The notes under the pieces are model-generated. The model made no database searches. It was not told the origin of the DNA and saw nothing but the letters and a program-made list of their open reading frames with translations. A stretch of 64,000 nt of DNA from Alistipes sp. GTDB lineage: Bacteria > Bacteroidota > Bacteroidia > Bacteroidales > Rikenellaceae. Positions 34,466-43,858 of the stretch are shown here, one piece after another; position 1 is the first letter of the stretch, and each line of letters opens with the position of its first letter. The position numbers and the translations under genes were made by a program. The DNA lies in assembly GCA_021201825.1 (NCBI GenBank), contig JAJQED010000037.1:37516-101515 (forward strand), given 5' to 3'.

Positions 34466-36424
34466 TTATGCGTCGATATTGGCATAAGTGGCATGTTTCT
34501 CGATAAATTCGCGGCGGGGCGGCACGTCGTCTCCCATGAGCATTGAGAAGATACGGTCCGCCTCGGCGGCGTTCTCGATGGTCACCTGCCGCAGGATACG
34601 GGTATCCGGGTTCATGGTAGTATCCCATAACTGCTCGGCGTTCATCTCCCCGAGACCTTTGTACTGCTGCACATGGGCCCCTTTGGCCCCGAACTCCTCG
34701 GTCACCGCATCCCGTTCCTCGTCCGACCAGCAGTACCGCTCCACCTTACCTTTCTTGTAGAGGTACAAAGGCGGGGTTGCGATATAGACATGGCCGTTCT
34801 CTATAAGCGCTTTCATCTCGCGGAAGAAGAACGTGAGCATCAGCGTGGCGATATGGCTGCCGTCCACGTCGGCATCGGTCATTATTATTATCTTATTGTA
34901 ACGCAGTTTTTCCATGTTGAGGGCCTTGCTGTCCTCGTCCGTGCCCTTGGACACCCCGATAGCAAGGAACATGTTCTTGATCTCCTCGTTCTCCCACATT
35001 TTGTGTTCCTGCGCCTTTTCCACGTTCAGTATCTTACCGCGAAGCGGCATGATAGCCTGGAACTCGCGGTCGCGGCCCTGCTTGGCCGTACCGCCTGCCG
35101 AATCCCCCTCGACGAAGAAAATCTCGGTACGCATCCTGTCCCGTGACGAACAGTCGGCCAGCTTGCCGGGAAGTCCCGAACCGGACAATACCGTTTTGCG
35201 CTGCACCAGCTCCCGTGCCTTTCGGGCGGCATGGCGGGCCGTGGCGGCCAGGATGACCTTTTCCACGATGGCCCTCGCGTCTTTGGGATGCTCCTCGAGG
35301 TAATGCGTAAGGGCCTGGGCGATAGCGTAGTCCACGGCCGGAGCCACCTCGCTGTTACCCAGCTTGGTTTTGGTCTGCCCCTCGAACTGCGGCTCGGCTA
35401 CCTTTACGGAGATAATGGCGGTGAGCCCCTCGCGGAAGTCGTCCCCGCTGATCTCGAACTTCAGCTTGGAGAGCATTCCCGACTCCTCGGCATATTTTTT
35501 CAGGGTACGGGTCAGTGCCCGGCGGAATCCCGTCAGGTGCGTACCGCCCTCTATGGTATTGATGTTGTTGACGTAGGAATAGACGCTTTCGGTGAACCCG
35601 GTGTTATACTGCAGGGCGGCCTCCACGGGAATGCCCTCCCTCTCGGTATCGAGGTAGATGGAATCCTCTATGAGCGGTTCGCGCGTTGCGTCGAGGAACC
35701 GTATGAACTCTTTCAGCCCCTCGGTGGAGTAATATTCGTTGCGGATGTAATTGCCGCTGTCGTCCTTACTCCGTTTGTCCGTGATATTGAGGTGTACCCC
35801 CTTATTTAGGAACGCCAGCTCGCGAAGACGGGCCGACAGTATGTCGTAATTGTATTCCGAAACGATAAAGATCGTGTCGTCGGGTTTGAAAGTGATAGTG
35901 GTCCCGGTACGGTCGGTCGTCCCCACTACCTCGAGTTCCGAGATCGGGGCACCCTTGCTGTACTGCTGGCGATAGATCTTACCGTCACGGTGCACCTCGG
36001 CTACCAGCAGGTTCGAAAGGGCGTTCACGCACGATACACCCACCCCGTGCAGACCGCCGGATACCTTGTAGGAATCCTTGTTGAACTTACCTCCGGCATG
36101 CAACACCGTCAGCACCACCTCGAGGGCCGATTTACCCTCCTTTTCATGGTAGTCCGTCGGGATACCGCGTCCGTCGTCCGTCACGGTGATCGAGTTGTCC
36201 TCGTTGATGGTTACTTCTATATTTGTACAGTACCCCGCCAGCGCCTCGTCGATGGAGTTGTCGACCACCTCGTAAACCAGGTGGTGTAGACCCTTTTCGC
36301 CGATATCCCCGATATACATGGCGGGGCGCTTGCGCACAGCCTCCAAGCCCTCAAGGACCTGTATACTGGACGCGGAATACTCTTCCTGTTCGTTCTGTTT
36401 TGCCTGTTCCAAATCGTTGCTCAT
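34466..36424 (-). CDS. gyrB: DNA gyrase subunit B
   Basis: A 652-residue protein, the ATPase subunit of the type II topoisomerase that introduces negative supercoils. The N-terminal GHKL ATPase has EVVDNSIDEALAGYC, TVTDDGRGIPTDYH and HAGGKFNKDSYKVSGGLHGVG. The TOPRIM region has EIFFVEGDSAGGTAKQGRDR, LRGKILNVEKA and IIIMTDADVDGSHI. Full-length without insertions. Genes on both sides are on the same strand with small gaps. Confidence 0.97.
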   Translation of the reverse strand: MSNDLEQAKQNEQEEYSASSIQVLEGLEAVRKRPAMYIGDIGEKGLHHLVYEVVDNSIDEALAGYCTNIEVTINEDNSITVTDDGRGIPTDYHEKEGKSALEVVLTVLHAGGKFNKDSYKVSGGLHGVGVSCVNALSNLLVAEVHRDGKIYRQQYSKGAPISELEVVGTTDRTGTTITFKPDDTIFIVSEYNYDILSARLRELAFLNKGVHLNITDKRSKDDSGNYIRNEYYSTEGLKEFIRFLDATREPLIEDSIYLDTEREGIPVEAALQYNTGFTESVYSYVNNINTIEGGTHLTGFRRALTRTLKKYAEESGMLSKLKFEISGDDFREGLTAIISVKVAEPQFEGQTKTKLGNSEVAPAVDYAIAQALTHYLEEHPKDARAIVEKVILAATARHAARKARELVQRKTVLSGSGLPGKLADCSSRDRMRTEIFFVEGDSAGGTAKQGRDREFQAIMPLRGKILNVEKAQEHKMWENEEIKNMFLAIGVSKGTDEDSKALNMEKLRYNKIIIMTDADVDGSHIATLMLTFFFREMKALIENGHVYIATPPLYLYKKGKVERYCWSDEERDAVTEEFGAKGAHVQQYKGLGEMNAEQLWDTTMNPDTRILRQVTIENAAEADRIFSMLMGDDVPPRREFIEKHATYANIDA

Positions 36425-36498
36425 AATTCGCTTCTGGTTATCCTGCGGCCCGGCGGCGGAGCCGCGGGCTTCTTTTTTATATTTTATCTTTCAAGGGG

Positions 36499-37269
36499 TC
36501 ATGCCTGCTGCGCCTGCCGCGTACGGGCCGCCTCGAGTATCGGGGCCATATCCAGCTCCTCAACCCTGCCCTGCATAAAACGGAAAGTACGGGCCGGATA
36601 TTCTTCGATGATGCCGATATTATGCGTGGACATGACCACGGCACACCCCGTACGGGAAATTTCCCGGAAAAGCTCCATAATACCGTTGGCCGCAGCCGGG
36701 TCGAGATTACCGGTGGGCTCGTCCGCCAGCAGTACGTCCGGACTGTTGACCAGCGCCCGAGCGATGGCGAGCCTCTGCTGTTCGCCTCCCGAGAGCTGGA
36801 ACGGCATCTTGTACTCCTTATTGGTCAGGCCGACCGTGGTAAGCATTTCGTCTATTTTGCGCCGGATGTCGGTCTCGCTTTTCCACCCCGTGGCTTTCAT
36901 AACGTAATGCAGGTTCGAGAAGACGTTGCGGTCGGCCAGCAGCTGGTAATCCTGGAAGACGATCCCCATGCGGCGGCGCAGGTAAGGTATCTCCCGGCGG
37001 CGGAGCGACCGCAGGTCGTACCCGGCAACGTACCCACGCCCCTCGGCCAGCGGGATCTCGCCGTATATGGTCTTAAGCAGGGTACTCTTGCCCGACCCAA
37101 CCTTGCCGATCAGGTAGACGAACTCCCCCCGCCCGACGCTGAAATCCACATCGGATAGGACCAGCTCGCACCCGCGCAGGCGGTTGCGCCCCGTACCTAT
37201 CCTTTTCCTCGCGTCGCGGATATGGTATATCGACGCTCCGCGTAACTCTATAACGTTTTGAACTGCCAT
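36499..37269 (-). CDS. ftsE: cell-division ABC transporter ATP-binding protein FtsE
   Basis: A 256-residue ABC ATPase. Walker A is IGKVGSGKSTL (a Lys precedes VGSGKS), the Q-loop is GIVFQDYQLLADRNVFSNL, the signature LSGGEQQRLAIARAL, Walker B VLLADEPTGNLD and the switch HNIG. The Q-loop wording and LRRREIPYLRRRMG strongly match FtsE, which with FtsX controls cell-wall hydrolases at the septum. A ~25-residue N-terminal extension rich in Arg is not typical. No ftsX is adjacent; in Bacteroidota the two are often apart. Confidence 0.88.
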   Translation of the reverse strand: MAVQNVIELRGASIYHIRDARKRIGTGRNRLRGCELVLSDVDFSVGRGEFVYLIGKVGSGKSTLLKTIYGEIPLAEGRGYVAGYDLRSLRRREIPYLRRRMGIVFQDYQLLADRNVFSNLHYVMKATGWKSETDIRRKIDEMLTTVGLTNKEYKMPFQLSGGEQQRLAIARALVNSPDVLLADEPTGNLDPAAANGIMELFREISRTGCAVVMSTHNIGIIEEYPARTFRFMQGRVEELDMAPILEAARTRQAQQA

Positions 37270-37293
37270 GAAAGGGGTATGTGCAATAACTTA

Positions 37294-37301
37294 CAAAGAT
37301 A
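37294..37301 (-). promoter_or_regulatory. -7 box upstream of ftsE
   Basis: On the minus strand it reads TATCTTTG (TAnnTTTG), 25 bp before the ftsE ATG, with no clear -33 TTG. Confidence 0.55.
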
Positions 37302-37380
37302 ACATTTTTTTGCCGTTCCGCCCATACGGAAATCCCTTTGCGGCCCTAATTTTTACCGTTTTTACCTGCCGGCGGGGCGG

Positions 37381-37412
37381 TTTGGCGGTAAGCGGTATTT
37401 AAGCTAATTTTG
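37381..37412 (+). promoter_or_regulatory. promoter of the DUF2007 / UDG-like operon
   Basis: A -33 TTTG at 37381-37384 and a -7 box TAATTTTG at 37405-37412 are separated by 20 bp, a good match to the Bacteroidota consensus. The ATG at 37430 follows within 20 bp, so the leader is very short. Confidence 0.75.
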
Positions 37413-37429
37413 GGCAAAGCCACACGCCG

Positions 37430-37639
37430 ATGAAAATTGTGAAATATTACGACGAGCTCTACTTGGCCAACCTTGACAGGCAGCTGCTGCTGGACCACGG
37501 TATCCCGGCCGAAATATTCAACGAAATCGCCCTCACCGCCGCCTTTGCAGGCAACTCCTCGAGGCCGTACCTGGCAGTACCCGACAGCCGGTACCACGAG
37601 GCGATGGAGATACTCTCCGCCAAACCAGTGGATGAATGA
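37430..37639 (+). CDS. DUF2007-domain small protein
   Basis: A 69-residue protein starting MKIVKYYDELYLANLDRQLL, with YLAVPDSRYHEAMEIL at the end. This beta-alpha-beta arrangement (strand, helix DRQLLLDHGIPAEI, then LAVPDSRYHEA) matches the DUF2007 putative signal-transducing family, of GlnB-like size. Its stop overlaps the start of the UDG-like gene by 4 bp (ATGA), so the two are coupled. No partner or ligand is known. Confidence 0.8.
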   Translation: MKIVKYYDELYLANLDRQLLLDHGIPAEIFNEIALTAAFAGNSSRPYLAVPDSRYHEAMEILSAKPVDE

Positions 37640-38256
37640 ACCGCCTGCAAGAAGAGCAACAGGCGGAATCGCACCCGCTAGACCCGTTCCTGCCGCCCGG
37701 GACCAAAATGCTGATGCTTGGAAGTTTCCCGCCGCCGCGGGCGCGGTGGAGCATGGACTTTTACTACCCGAACCTGCAGAACGATATGTGGCGTATTTTC
37801 GGGCTGGTCTTCTTCGGGGACAGGGAATACTTTATGACCGACGCCCCGGCCCAAAGCGGCCAAAATCCAAAAAAGGTGTTCTCCAAACCGCGGCTCGTGG
37901 AGTTCCTTACCGCCCGGGGCATCGGCCTGAGCGATACGGCACGCACGGTTGTCCGGCAAAAAGGAAACGCTTCGGACAAGTTCCTGCAGATCGTCGAACC
38001 GGTGGACCTTGCGGCCCTGCTGGCACGGGCCCCTGAATGCCGCTATATCGTGACTACGGGCGACAAGGCAACCAGTACGCTTGCCTCCGTTACCGGCGCG
38101 GCGGAACCTCCCGTCGGGGGATTTACCGACTTCGAGCTCGCCGGGCGCCCTCTGCGGCATTACCGCATGCCCTCCTCCTCGCGGGCTTATCCGCTTGCAA
38201 TCGAAAAAAAGGCGGAAGTTTACGCCGCCATGATGAGGCAGGCGGGACTTCTGTGA
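37636..38256 (+). CDS. uracil-DNA glycosylase-superfamily protein
   Basis: A 206-residue cytosolic protein. MLMLGSFPPPRARWSMDFYYPN at residues ~32-53 is the first UDG-fold strand and water-activating loop. GIGLSDTARTVVRQKGNASD forms the centre, CRYIVTTGDKATSTL the next strand, and HYRMPSSSRAYPL corresponds to the minor-groove intercalation loop. The wording resembles the mismatch-specific (MUG-like) branch. It probably removes uracil or thymine from mispairs. It is translationally coupled to the DUF2007 gene. Confidence 0.75.
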   Translation: MNRLQEEQQAESHPLDPFLPPGTKMLMLGSFPPPRARWSMDFYYPNLQNDMWRIFGLVFFGDREYFMTDAPAQSGQNPKKVFSKPRLVEFLTARGIGLSDTARTVVRQKGNASDKFLQIVEPVDLAALLARAPECRYIVTTGDKATSTLASVTGAAEPPVGGFTDFELAGRPLRHYRMPSSSRAYPLAIEKKAEVYAAMMRQAGLL

Positions 38257-38303
38257 CCTAAATATTTTTAGAATCCGGAAGAAAATTCCCATAAAATCAC
38301 AAG

Positions 38304-39257
38304 ATGAAGAACCCTGTTTTATTCATGTTAATATGCCTTGCGTCATTGTCTCCCTGTAAGGGGCAGGACCTGGAGACGGCAGTACGGAACTGTGAAACAT
38401 ATTTTATAGACGGCGACAGCGCCCGGTTCGAGCAGTGGCTCTGCCAGCTTTACCCGGCCTTTCTGAAAGCCAACCTGCCGGAATACGGCATGGCCGTCCA
38501 GGCCGCTTCCGCCGGCCGTTTCGAAGAGGCTTTCGCTAACCTTTATTCACTTGCGGATGAAGATCTCTTTCTCGATTCGATTACCGAGGACGGTAATTTT
38601 ACCGCCCTGCACCCTCTTCCGCAATGGCAGGAACTGCTCGACTATATCCGGGAAAAGACCGCCCGTTATGACAACCCCGTGCGGCTGAACTTACAGCGCA
38701 TCCAGAACCGGGACCAGGGGATACGGATCCTGTATATGTACATCGAAGATGCGACTTTAAGGAAGGCGGTCCATGACCTGATGGAAGAGATAGACCGGCA
38801 AAGCGCCGTGGAGGTGTGCGCAATTTTGGACCGCTACGGCTGGCTGGGAAGTGACCGTATAGGGACCGAGGGTAACGAAACCCTGTTCCTTGCCATACAG
38901 CATGTGGCCGACACCACGGTACAGCAACGCTATTTCCCGATGCTCGAGAAGGCGGTAGCCGATGGCGACGCCGAGGGCTGGCACCTTGCGTTCCTTACCG
39001 ACCGTCTGTTGATGAACCGCGGCGAAAAACAGGTTTACGGCACCCAGAAGATCTTCTCGGGTGAGAGCGCCGTGCCGTATCTGGTACCCCTGCGGGACCC
39101 TCACTCCGTGGACCGACTCCGCGCGGAACTCGGCATGGAACCGCTCGCCGAGGATCTTGCGGAGGATGGGATAAAATGGGACCTGGAAGATTACCTGCGA
39201 AACTTACCCGAGACGGAGCGGCAATATGAGAACTTTAAACGATCGCGGGGACTCTGA
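38304..39257 (+). CDS. exported DUF6624-domain protein
   Basis: A 317-residue protein with a signal peptide (MKNPVLFMLICLASLSPC) cleaved near KGQ; the Cys could also be a weak lipobox. The C-terminal half from about residue 130 has RDQGIR, a helix ending DRYGWLGSDRIG, FLAIQHVADTTVQQRYFPML and LTDRLLMNRGEKQVYGTQ, the hallmarks of DUF6624. The N-terminal half is helical (ASAGRFEEAFANLYSLAD, like a TPR). The function is unknown. It ends 32 bp inside the start of the acetyltransferase gene. Confidence 0.75.
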   Translation: MKNPVLFMLICLASLSPCKGQDLETAVRNCETYFIDGDSARFEQWLCQLYPAFLKANLPEYGMAVQAASAGRFEEAFANLYSLADEDLFLDSITEDGNFTALHPLPQWQELLDYIREKTARYDNPVRLNLQRIQNRDQGIRILYMYIEDATLRKAVHDLMEEIDRQSAVEVCAILDRYGWLGSDRIGTEGNETLFLAIQHVADTTVQQRYFPMLEKAVADGDAEGWHLAFLTDRLLMNRGEKQVYGTQKIFSGESAVPYLVPLRDPHSVDRLRAELGMEPLAEDLAEDGIKWDLEDYLRNLPETERQYENFKRSRGL

Positions 39258-39795
39258 CCGCGCGGTCCATTCCCGAACCGGCTTCAGGCCGTGGACCATG
39301 GATGATATACCGGAACTGGCTCGCCTTGCGGACGACCCGCAGGTTGCGGCCAACCTGCGTGACGGGTTTCCGGTCCCTTACACGGTTCAGGACGCCGAAC
39401 AGTTCATCCGGTCATCCATGGGCGACGGCCCATCCATGAATTACGCCATTACCTTTGACGGCCGTACGGCAGGCGGTATCGGGGTTGTTCCCGGACAGGA
39501 CGTTCACCGCATCAGCGGAGAGATCGGATACTGGCTGGGCCGGGAATACTGGGGCCGGGGTATCGCTACGCAGGCCGTAATAATGTTCTCTGAATTCATC
39601 TTCGCCACTACCCCGCTCCTACATCTCCACGCAGGCTTATTCTCCACCAACCCGGCATCCTCCCGGGTACTTCTAAAAGCCGGATACCGGTACATAGGCC
39701 GGATGACGGACTGTGCCGTGAAGAACGGCCGGGTGATAAGCCTGGACCTGTATGAATTGTGTGCGGATCAGCGGAAGAATGCCGCGATGCCGTAG
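39226..39795 (+). CDS. GNAT-family N-acetyltransferase (RimJ/RimL type)
   Basis: A 189-residue acetyltransferase. GFRPWTMDDIPELARLADDP is the typical first strand and helix, GEIGYWLGREYWGRGIATQAV the acetyl-CoA pyrophosphate loop, and HAGLFSTNPASSRVLLKAGYRYIG the C-terminal helix-strand. The substrate is probably a protein N-terminus or small amine. The start overlaps the preceding gene by 32 bp because the family's first strand begins at residue ~19. Its 3' end overlaps the convergent DUF456 gene by 28 bp. Confidence 0.88.
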   Translation: MRTLNDRGDSDRAVHSRTGFRPWTMDDIPELARLADDPQVAANLRDGFPVPYTVQDAEQFIRSSMGDGPSMNYAITFDGRTAGGIGVVPGQDVHRISGEIGYWLGREYWGRGIATQAVIMFSEFIFATTPLLHLHAGLFSTNPASSRVLLKAGYRYIGRMTDCAVKNGRVISLDLYELCADQRKNAAMP

Positions 39796-40250
39796 AAAAG
39801 TATCACCCCGCTGACGATAAGCTTTAGGCCCGTACCGGCCATGAAAGCCATGAAAGCTCCCATGGCAACCCGAAGAGCTTTGGTATGGCTTTGCCCGTCG
39901 TGGATCAGCTCTCCTAAAAAAGCCCCGAGGAACGGGCATACGATTATCCCTAACGGGGGAAAGAGGAACAGCCCGGCAAACACCCCGAGCACCGCCCCTA
40001 TGGAAGCGGCGCGTGAACCGCCATAACGCCGCATAAACCATACGGGCAAGTAAAGGTCCGCAATGGTGACGGCGACCGTAACGGCGGCCATTACGAAAAG
40101 GAACCGGGAAGTAAAGTCCCCGAAGCCGGTGAAATGGAGTATCAGCAGCCCCGCATAGCTCAACGGAGGTCCCGGGATAACGGGGACCAGGCAACCGGCC
40201 AAACCGACCAGCAGCAGAACAACAGCTATCAGTGCAAGTACAATGTCCAT
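39768..40250 (-). CDS. DUF456 membrane protein
   Basis: A 160-residue membrane protein starting MDIVLALIAVVLLLVGLAGC, with LVPVIPGPPLSYAGLLILH, the Pro-rich hallmark of DUF456. At least four membrane segments follow, with GAVLGVFAGLFLFPPLGIIVCPFLGAFLGELI carrying the Gly-rich repeats of the family. The function is unknown. It overlaps the upstream PAP2-like gene by 22 bp, which suggests coupling. Confidence 0.85.
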   Translation of the reverse strand: MDIVLALIAVVLLLVGLAGCLVPVIPGPPLSYAGLLILHFTGFGDFTSRFLFVMAAVTVAVTIADLYLPVWFMRRYGGSRAASIGAVLGVFAGLFLFPPLGIIVCPFLGAFLGELIHDGQSHTKALRVAMGAFMAFMAGTGLKLIVSGVILFYGIAAFFR

Positions 40251-40963
40251 CCTCCCGACATAATTACAACCAGCGCCACAACGAAGCCGCCGGTGAAACC
40301 CGTGGCCACCTGCAAGGGGGTATGCGCCCCGAGGTATAGCCTGGCCGATGCCAACGCACCGCAGGCCGCCACCATAAGTACGATCAGCGGCAAAAAGTCA
40401 GCCAACCCCAAATACTGGATCACACACAGCATGGCCAGCGTACCCCCGGCACCGAGCATATGGATACTTATCTTCCAATAGAACGTAACGATAAACGCCA
40501 CCGTTATACAAGCCGAACCGGCCAGCAGGAATTTCGAAACCAACAGCGACCCTGGCAATCCCCGCACCATGAACGCGCAGAGGACATAGCACAGGGCCGT
40601 GATAAGCAGCGGCAGCACCCGGTCGCGGCGAGTTGCCAGCAACAAGCCTTTGATCACTCCCAGGCTGTGGAGTAGACCGATACAGAGGATCGGGACGATG
40701 CACGTATCGAGCAGGATAATAACCGTATAGTATAACTTTGCCCTTGCCGGCATAATCGACAGCACGGTGCCGAACAGCAGGGCCGACACCGCCAGTAGCG
40801 GCATCAGAAGGGGGCTCAAGACGGTCGAGATAAGCCGTGAGAGCAGCAACGGGAGGCCCTTACGGTCGTCATGGCCCGTATACGACGACAGCGCGTCGGT
40901 ATCCCCGCTCACATCCCCGCCGGTTGCCATGGCACTTTCCGTATGTCGGTATTCCTCCTGCAT
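40229..40963 (-). CDS. PAP2-like membrane protein with altered catalytic motifs
   Basis: A 244-residue protein with an acidic N-terminal tail (~45 residues) and about six membrane segments. KISIHMLGAGG and SARLYLGAHTPLQVATGFTGG occupy the places of the PAP2 phosphatase motifs PSGH and SRx5Hx3D. The last motif keeps R and H, but the Asp is Gln, and the KxxxxxxRP motif is not visible. It may therefore be a divergent or inactive lipid phosphatase relative. It lies 65 bp downstream of tkt on the same strand. Confidence 0.72.
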   Translation of the reverse strand: MQEEYRHTESAMATGGDVSGDTDALSSYTGHDDRKGLPLLLSRLISTVLSPLLMPLLAVSALLFGTVLSIMPARAKLYYTVIILLDTCIVPILCIGLLHSLGVIKGLLLATRRDRVLPLLITALCYVLCAFMVRGLPGSLLVSKFLLAGSACITVAFIVTFYWKISIHMLGAGGTLAMLCVIQYLGLADFLPLIVLMVAACGALASARLYLGAHTPLQVATGFTGGFVVALVVIMSGGWTLYLH

Positions 40964-41027
40964 GCTGAAAAATTAAGATGCCTCCCGCCTTAGTATTGTT
41001 GCTGTTCCGGGGAAGCCCTGGATATCC

Positions 41028-43052
41028 TTAAAGCAATTTTTTCACCTGGTCGTACACGTTGCGGGCGGTAAAGCCGAATTTCTCATCGAGCACCTTTGCC
41101 GGAGCCGAAAACCCGAAGTGGTCAAGCCCGTAAACGGCCCCGTTGGGCCCAACCAGGCCCGCAAGGGTAACGGGCAAGCCGGACGTAAGGCCGAACCGCT
41201 TTACCCCGTCGGGTAAAACCGCCTGTTGATATGCGGCCGTCTGGTCACGGAACAAACCCTCCGACGGAACGGAGATTACACGAACCTTAACTCCCTCTGC
41301 CCGGAGCAGTACGGCCCCGTCCGTGAGGGTCGATACTTCGGACCCGCTGGCAAGCAGAACGATATCCGGTGTACCCTCGCAATCCTCCACGATATATGCC
41401 CCTTTGTCGGACTGTTTGGCCTCCTCTGCCCGTGGCGCCGAAAGCGACGGGAGGGTTTTGACCGCCTGCCGGGACAATATCAGCGCGGCGGGACGCTGTG
41501 ACTCCAGCGCCAGTCTCCAAGCCTCCACCGTTTCATATACGTCGGCCGGACGCAGCACCAGCATCGACCGCTCTCCCCGGTGGTTATGCAGATGCTCGAG
41601 CAGGCGTATCTGCGCCTCATGCTCCACCGGCTGGTGTGTGGGTCCGTCCTCGCCGACCCGGAACGAGTCGTGCGTCCAGATGTATTTTACCGGCAGACGC
41701 ATGAGCGCCGCGATGCGGATCGCCGGTTTCATATAGTCGGAAAAGACGAAGAACGTGCCACAGGCCGGTATCACTCCCCCGTTTAGCGCCAGCCCGTTCA
41801 TAAGGCACGCCATCGTAAATTCGGCTACCCCGGCCTGCAAAAATCGCCCGGAGAAATCGCCCTTGACGATAGGTTTGGTCTTTTTAAGGAAGCCGTCGGT
41901 CTTGTCCGAATTGCTCAGGTCCGCCGACGACACGATCATGTTCTCGATATGCTCCGCAAAGTACGACAGCACGGCCGCTGACGCTCCTCGGGTAGGATCG
42001 CCCTCCTTGACGGCAACCTGCGAATAATCCAGTTCCGGGAGCCTGCCGCTCAGGAAAAAGTCCAGTTTGGCGGACAGTTCCGGATTGGCAGCCCTCCACT
42101 GTTTTTCCTCCTCGGCCTTACCGGACTTCCATGTGGCGGCCCTTTCCCGGGCCTGTGCATACAACAGGGCTGTTTCCGGGAACACGGTGAACGGGTCCTG
42201 ATGGTCGCCCCCAAGGTTATTGACGGTGCCGTGGTAATCGCACCCGGCGGCGGAAAGCGGCTGGCCGTGGGTCGACACCCGGTGCTCGAAAGAACCGCCG
42301 TCGGGCGACACCGCACCTTTGCCCATAACTGTCCGGCCGATGATCAGGGTCGGCTTCTGCGTCTCGGCGGTGGCCTTTTGCAGTGCGGCCCGTATCTGTC
42401 CGGGGTCGTTACCGTCTATATCTATTACGCTCCATCCCCACGCCTCATATTTGGCTTTCACGTCCTCGCTCATCACCTCGTCCACCGTCGTTGACAACTG
42501 TACGTTGTTGGCATCGTAGAACATGATGAGGTTGCTCAGCCCCAGATGGCCGGCGATACGCCCCGCACCCTGTGAGACCTCCTCCTGTATTCCCCCGTCC
42601 GAGATATAGGCGTAGGTCTTATGGGCCATCCACTCCCCGAACCTCGCCGCCATAAAACGCTCGGCGATAGCCGCGCCCACGGCCATGGCATGGCCCTGCC
42701 CGAGCGGCCCGGAAGTGTTCTCCACCCCGTGGGCCACATCCAGCTCCGGATGGCCGGGCGTCACGCTGCCCCACTGGCGGAAGTCCCGCAGGTCATCCAT
42801 CGTATAGAATCCCGACAGGCAAAGCACGGCGTAAAGCATGGGCGACATATGGCCCGGATCGAGGAAGAAGCGGTCCCGCAGGAAATCCGCCGGGTCGTCC
42901 GGGTTATAATTGAGGAATTCGGTGTAAAGGACGTTAATAAAATCGGCACCCCCCATAGCGCCTCCGGGATGGCCCGATTTGGCCCGCTCCACCATAGCGG
43001 CTACGAGGATGCGTATATTGTCGGCAGCTTTGTTGGCCAGCTCGTTGTTCAT
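41028..43052 (-). CDS. tkt: transketolase
   Basis: A 674-residue thiamine diphosphate enzyme that moves two-carbon units between ketose and aldose phosphates in the non-oxidative pentose phosphate pathway. HPGGAMGGADFINVLY is the N-terminal substrate loop, FLDPGHMSPMLY and TPGHPELDVAHGVENTSGPLGQG carry the diphosphate and His ligands, GDGG is represented by ISDGGIQEEVSQGA, and THDSFRVGEDGPTHQPVEH carries the C-terminal substrate residues. Length and order are standard. It follows a carboxypeptidase-regulatory-like gene by 35 bp. Confidence 0.97.
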   Translation of the reverse strand: MNNELANKAADNIRILVAAMVERAKSGHPGGAMGGADFINVLYTEFLNYNPDDPADFLRDRFFLDPGHMSPMLYAVLCLSGFYTMDDLRDFRQWGSVTPGHPELDVAHGVENTSGPLGQGHAMAVGAAIAERFMAARFGEWMAHKTYAYISDGGIQEEVSQGAGRIAGHLGLSNLIMFYDANNVQLSTTVDEVMSEDVKAKYEAWGWSVIDIDGNDPGQIRAALQKATAETQKPTLIIGRTVMGKGAVSPDGGSFEHRVSTHGQPLSAAGCDYHGTVNNLGGDHQDPFTVFPETALLYAQARERAATWKSGKAEEEKQWRAANPELSAKLDFFLSGRLPELDYSQVAVKEGDPTRGASAAVLSYFAEHIENMIVSSADLSNSDKTDGFLKKTKPIVKGDFSGRFLQAGVAEFTMACLMNGLALNGGVIPACGTFFVFSDYMKPAIRIAALMRLPVKYIWTHDSFRVGEDGPTHQPVEHEAQIRLLEHLHNHRGERSMLVLRPADVYETVEAWRLALESQRPAALILSRQAVKTLPSLSAPRAEEAKQSDKGAYIVEDCEGTPDIVLLASGSEVSTLTDGAVLLRAEGVKVRVISVPSEGLFRDQTAAYQQAVLPDGVKRFGLTSGLPVTLAGLVGPNGAVYGLDHFGFSAPAKVLDEKFGFTARNVYDQVKKLL

Positions 43053-43087
43053 AGATCGGTCGGTTTGGTATTTAGTAATCGCTTTGC

Positions 43088-43858
43088 CTATTTGAAGTTA
43101 GGAAGTTCATAGAAATAGATGTTCTCGCCCGTCTCCCCGTCCTCGGTGTTCTCGGCAACTACCCGGAAAACGATATAGGGTTTGTCGGGCCGTTTTGCAG
43201 GCATTTCCACCTGGACGACGTACCCCGTGGTGGTCATGTTTTCATCGCCGGTATACTCTTCGAGGTGGTGGATCGAATTGATCTTCAGCTCCTCATCGTC
43301 GGCGTATACCCTCACTTTCAGGTACTCGGGTTTCACCGAAATGACCGTTTCCTTTTCAGCCGTCTCCTTATCGAGGTATAACTCCTCGGGATACTCCAGG
43401 CTCTTTGTAAGGCTCATGGGCCGGAAATAGACGAAAAAGCCGGGATAACCCCCGTAGACCTGGAAAACCGTAGTCCCGTACAGTTCGAGTTTATGGTACC
43501 GGGGATTGATCACCATATCCCGGTCGGCGATAATGTTCCACCCCCAGAACTCCAGCCTCATATCCTCGGGCGGCACGGCGTTCATACTCGGGTATTCCTC
43601 CTCGCGCAAAACGTACATAGCCATATATTTGCCTTTTTCCACCTCCAGGGAGTAATACCCGTCCCGGTCGGTATAGGTCGAGAAAGCAGTATCCCAATGG
43701 GGATGGATAAGTTCCACGACACTGCTGTCCTTGGGGCTGCCCTCGAAATCGGTCACCCTTCCGGATATGGTAACCGTTCCGCCCTGCTGGGTGTATCCGG
43801 GAGCGATCGCGGCAAACAGAAATCCCAATGCGATGTAAAACTTTTTCATATCGGTCAT
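43088..43858 (-). CDS. secreted protein with a carboxypeptidase-regulatory-like domain
   Basis: A 256-residue exported protein starting [20 protein letters not shown] with cleavage near GYTQQ. Residues ~27-100 form a beta-sandwich of the CarboxypepD-reg type ([20 protein letters not shown], then [19 protein letters not shown]). The C-terminal ~150 residues have no recognised domain. The start overlaps the clpX stop by 4 bp (ATGA); an alternative Met is three codons further. Although it is in the clpX-tkt run, a functional link is not evident. Confidence 0.75.
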   Translation of the reverse strand: MTDMKKFYIALGFLFAAIAPGYTQQGGTVTISGRVTDFEGSPKDSSVVELIHPHWDTAFSTYTDRDGYYSLEVEKGKYMAMYVLREEEYPSMNAVPPEDMRLEFWGWNIIADRDMVINPRYHKLELYGTTVFQVYGGYPGFFVYFRPMSLTKSLEYPEELYLDKETAEKETVISVKPEYLKVRVYADDEELKINSIHHLEEYTGDENMTTTGYVVQVEMPAKRPDKPYIVFRVVAENTEDGETGENIYFYELPNFK

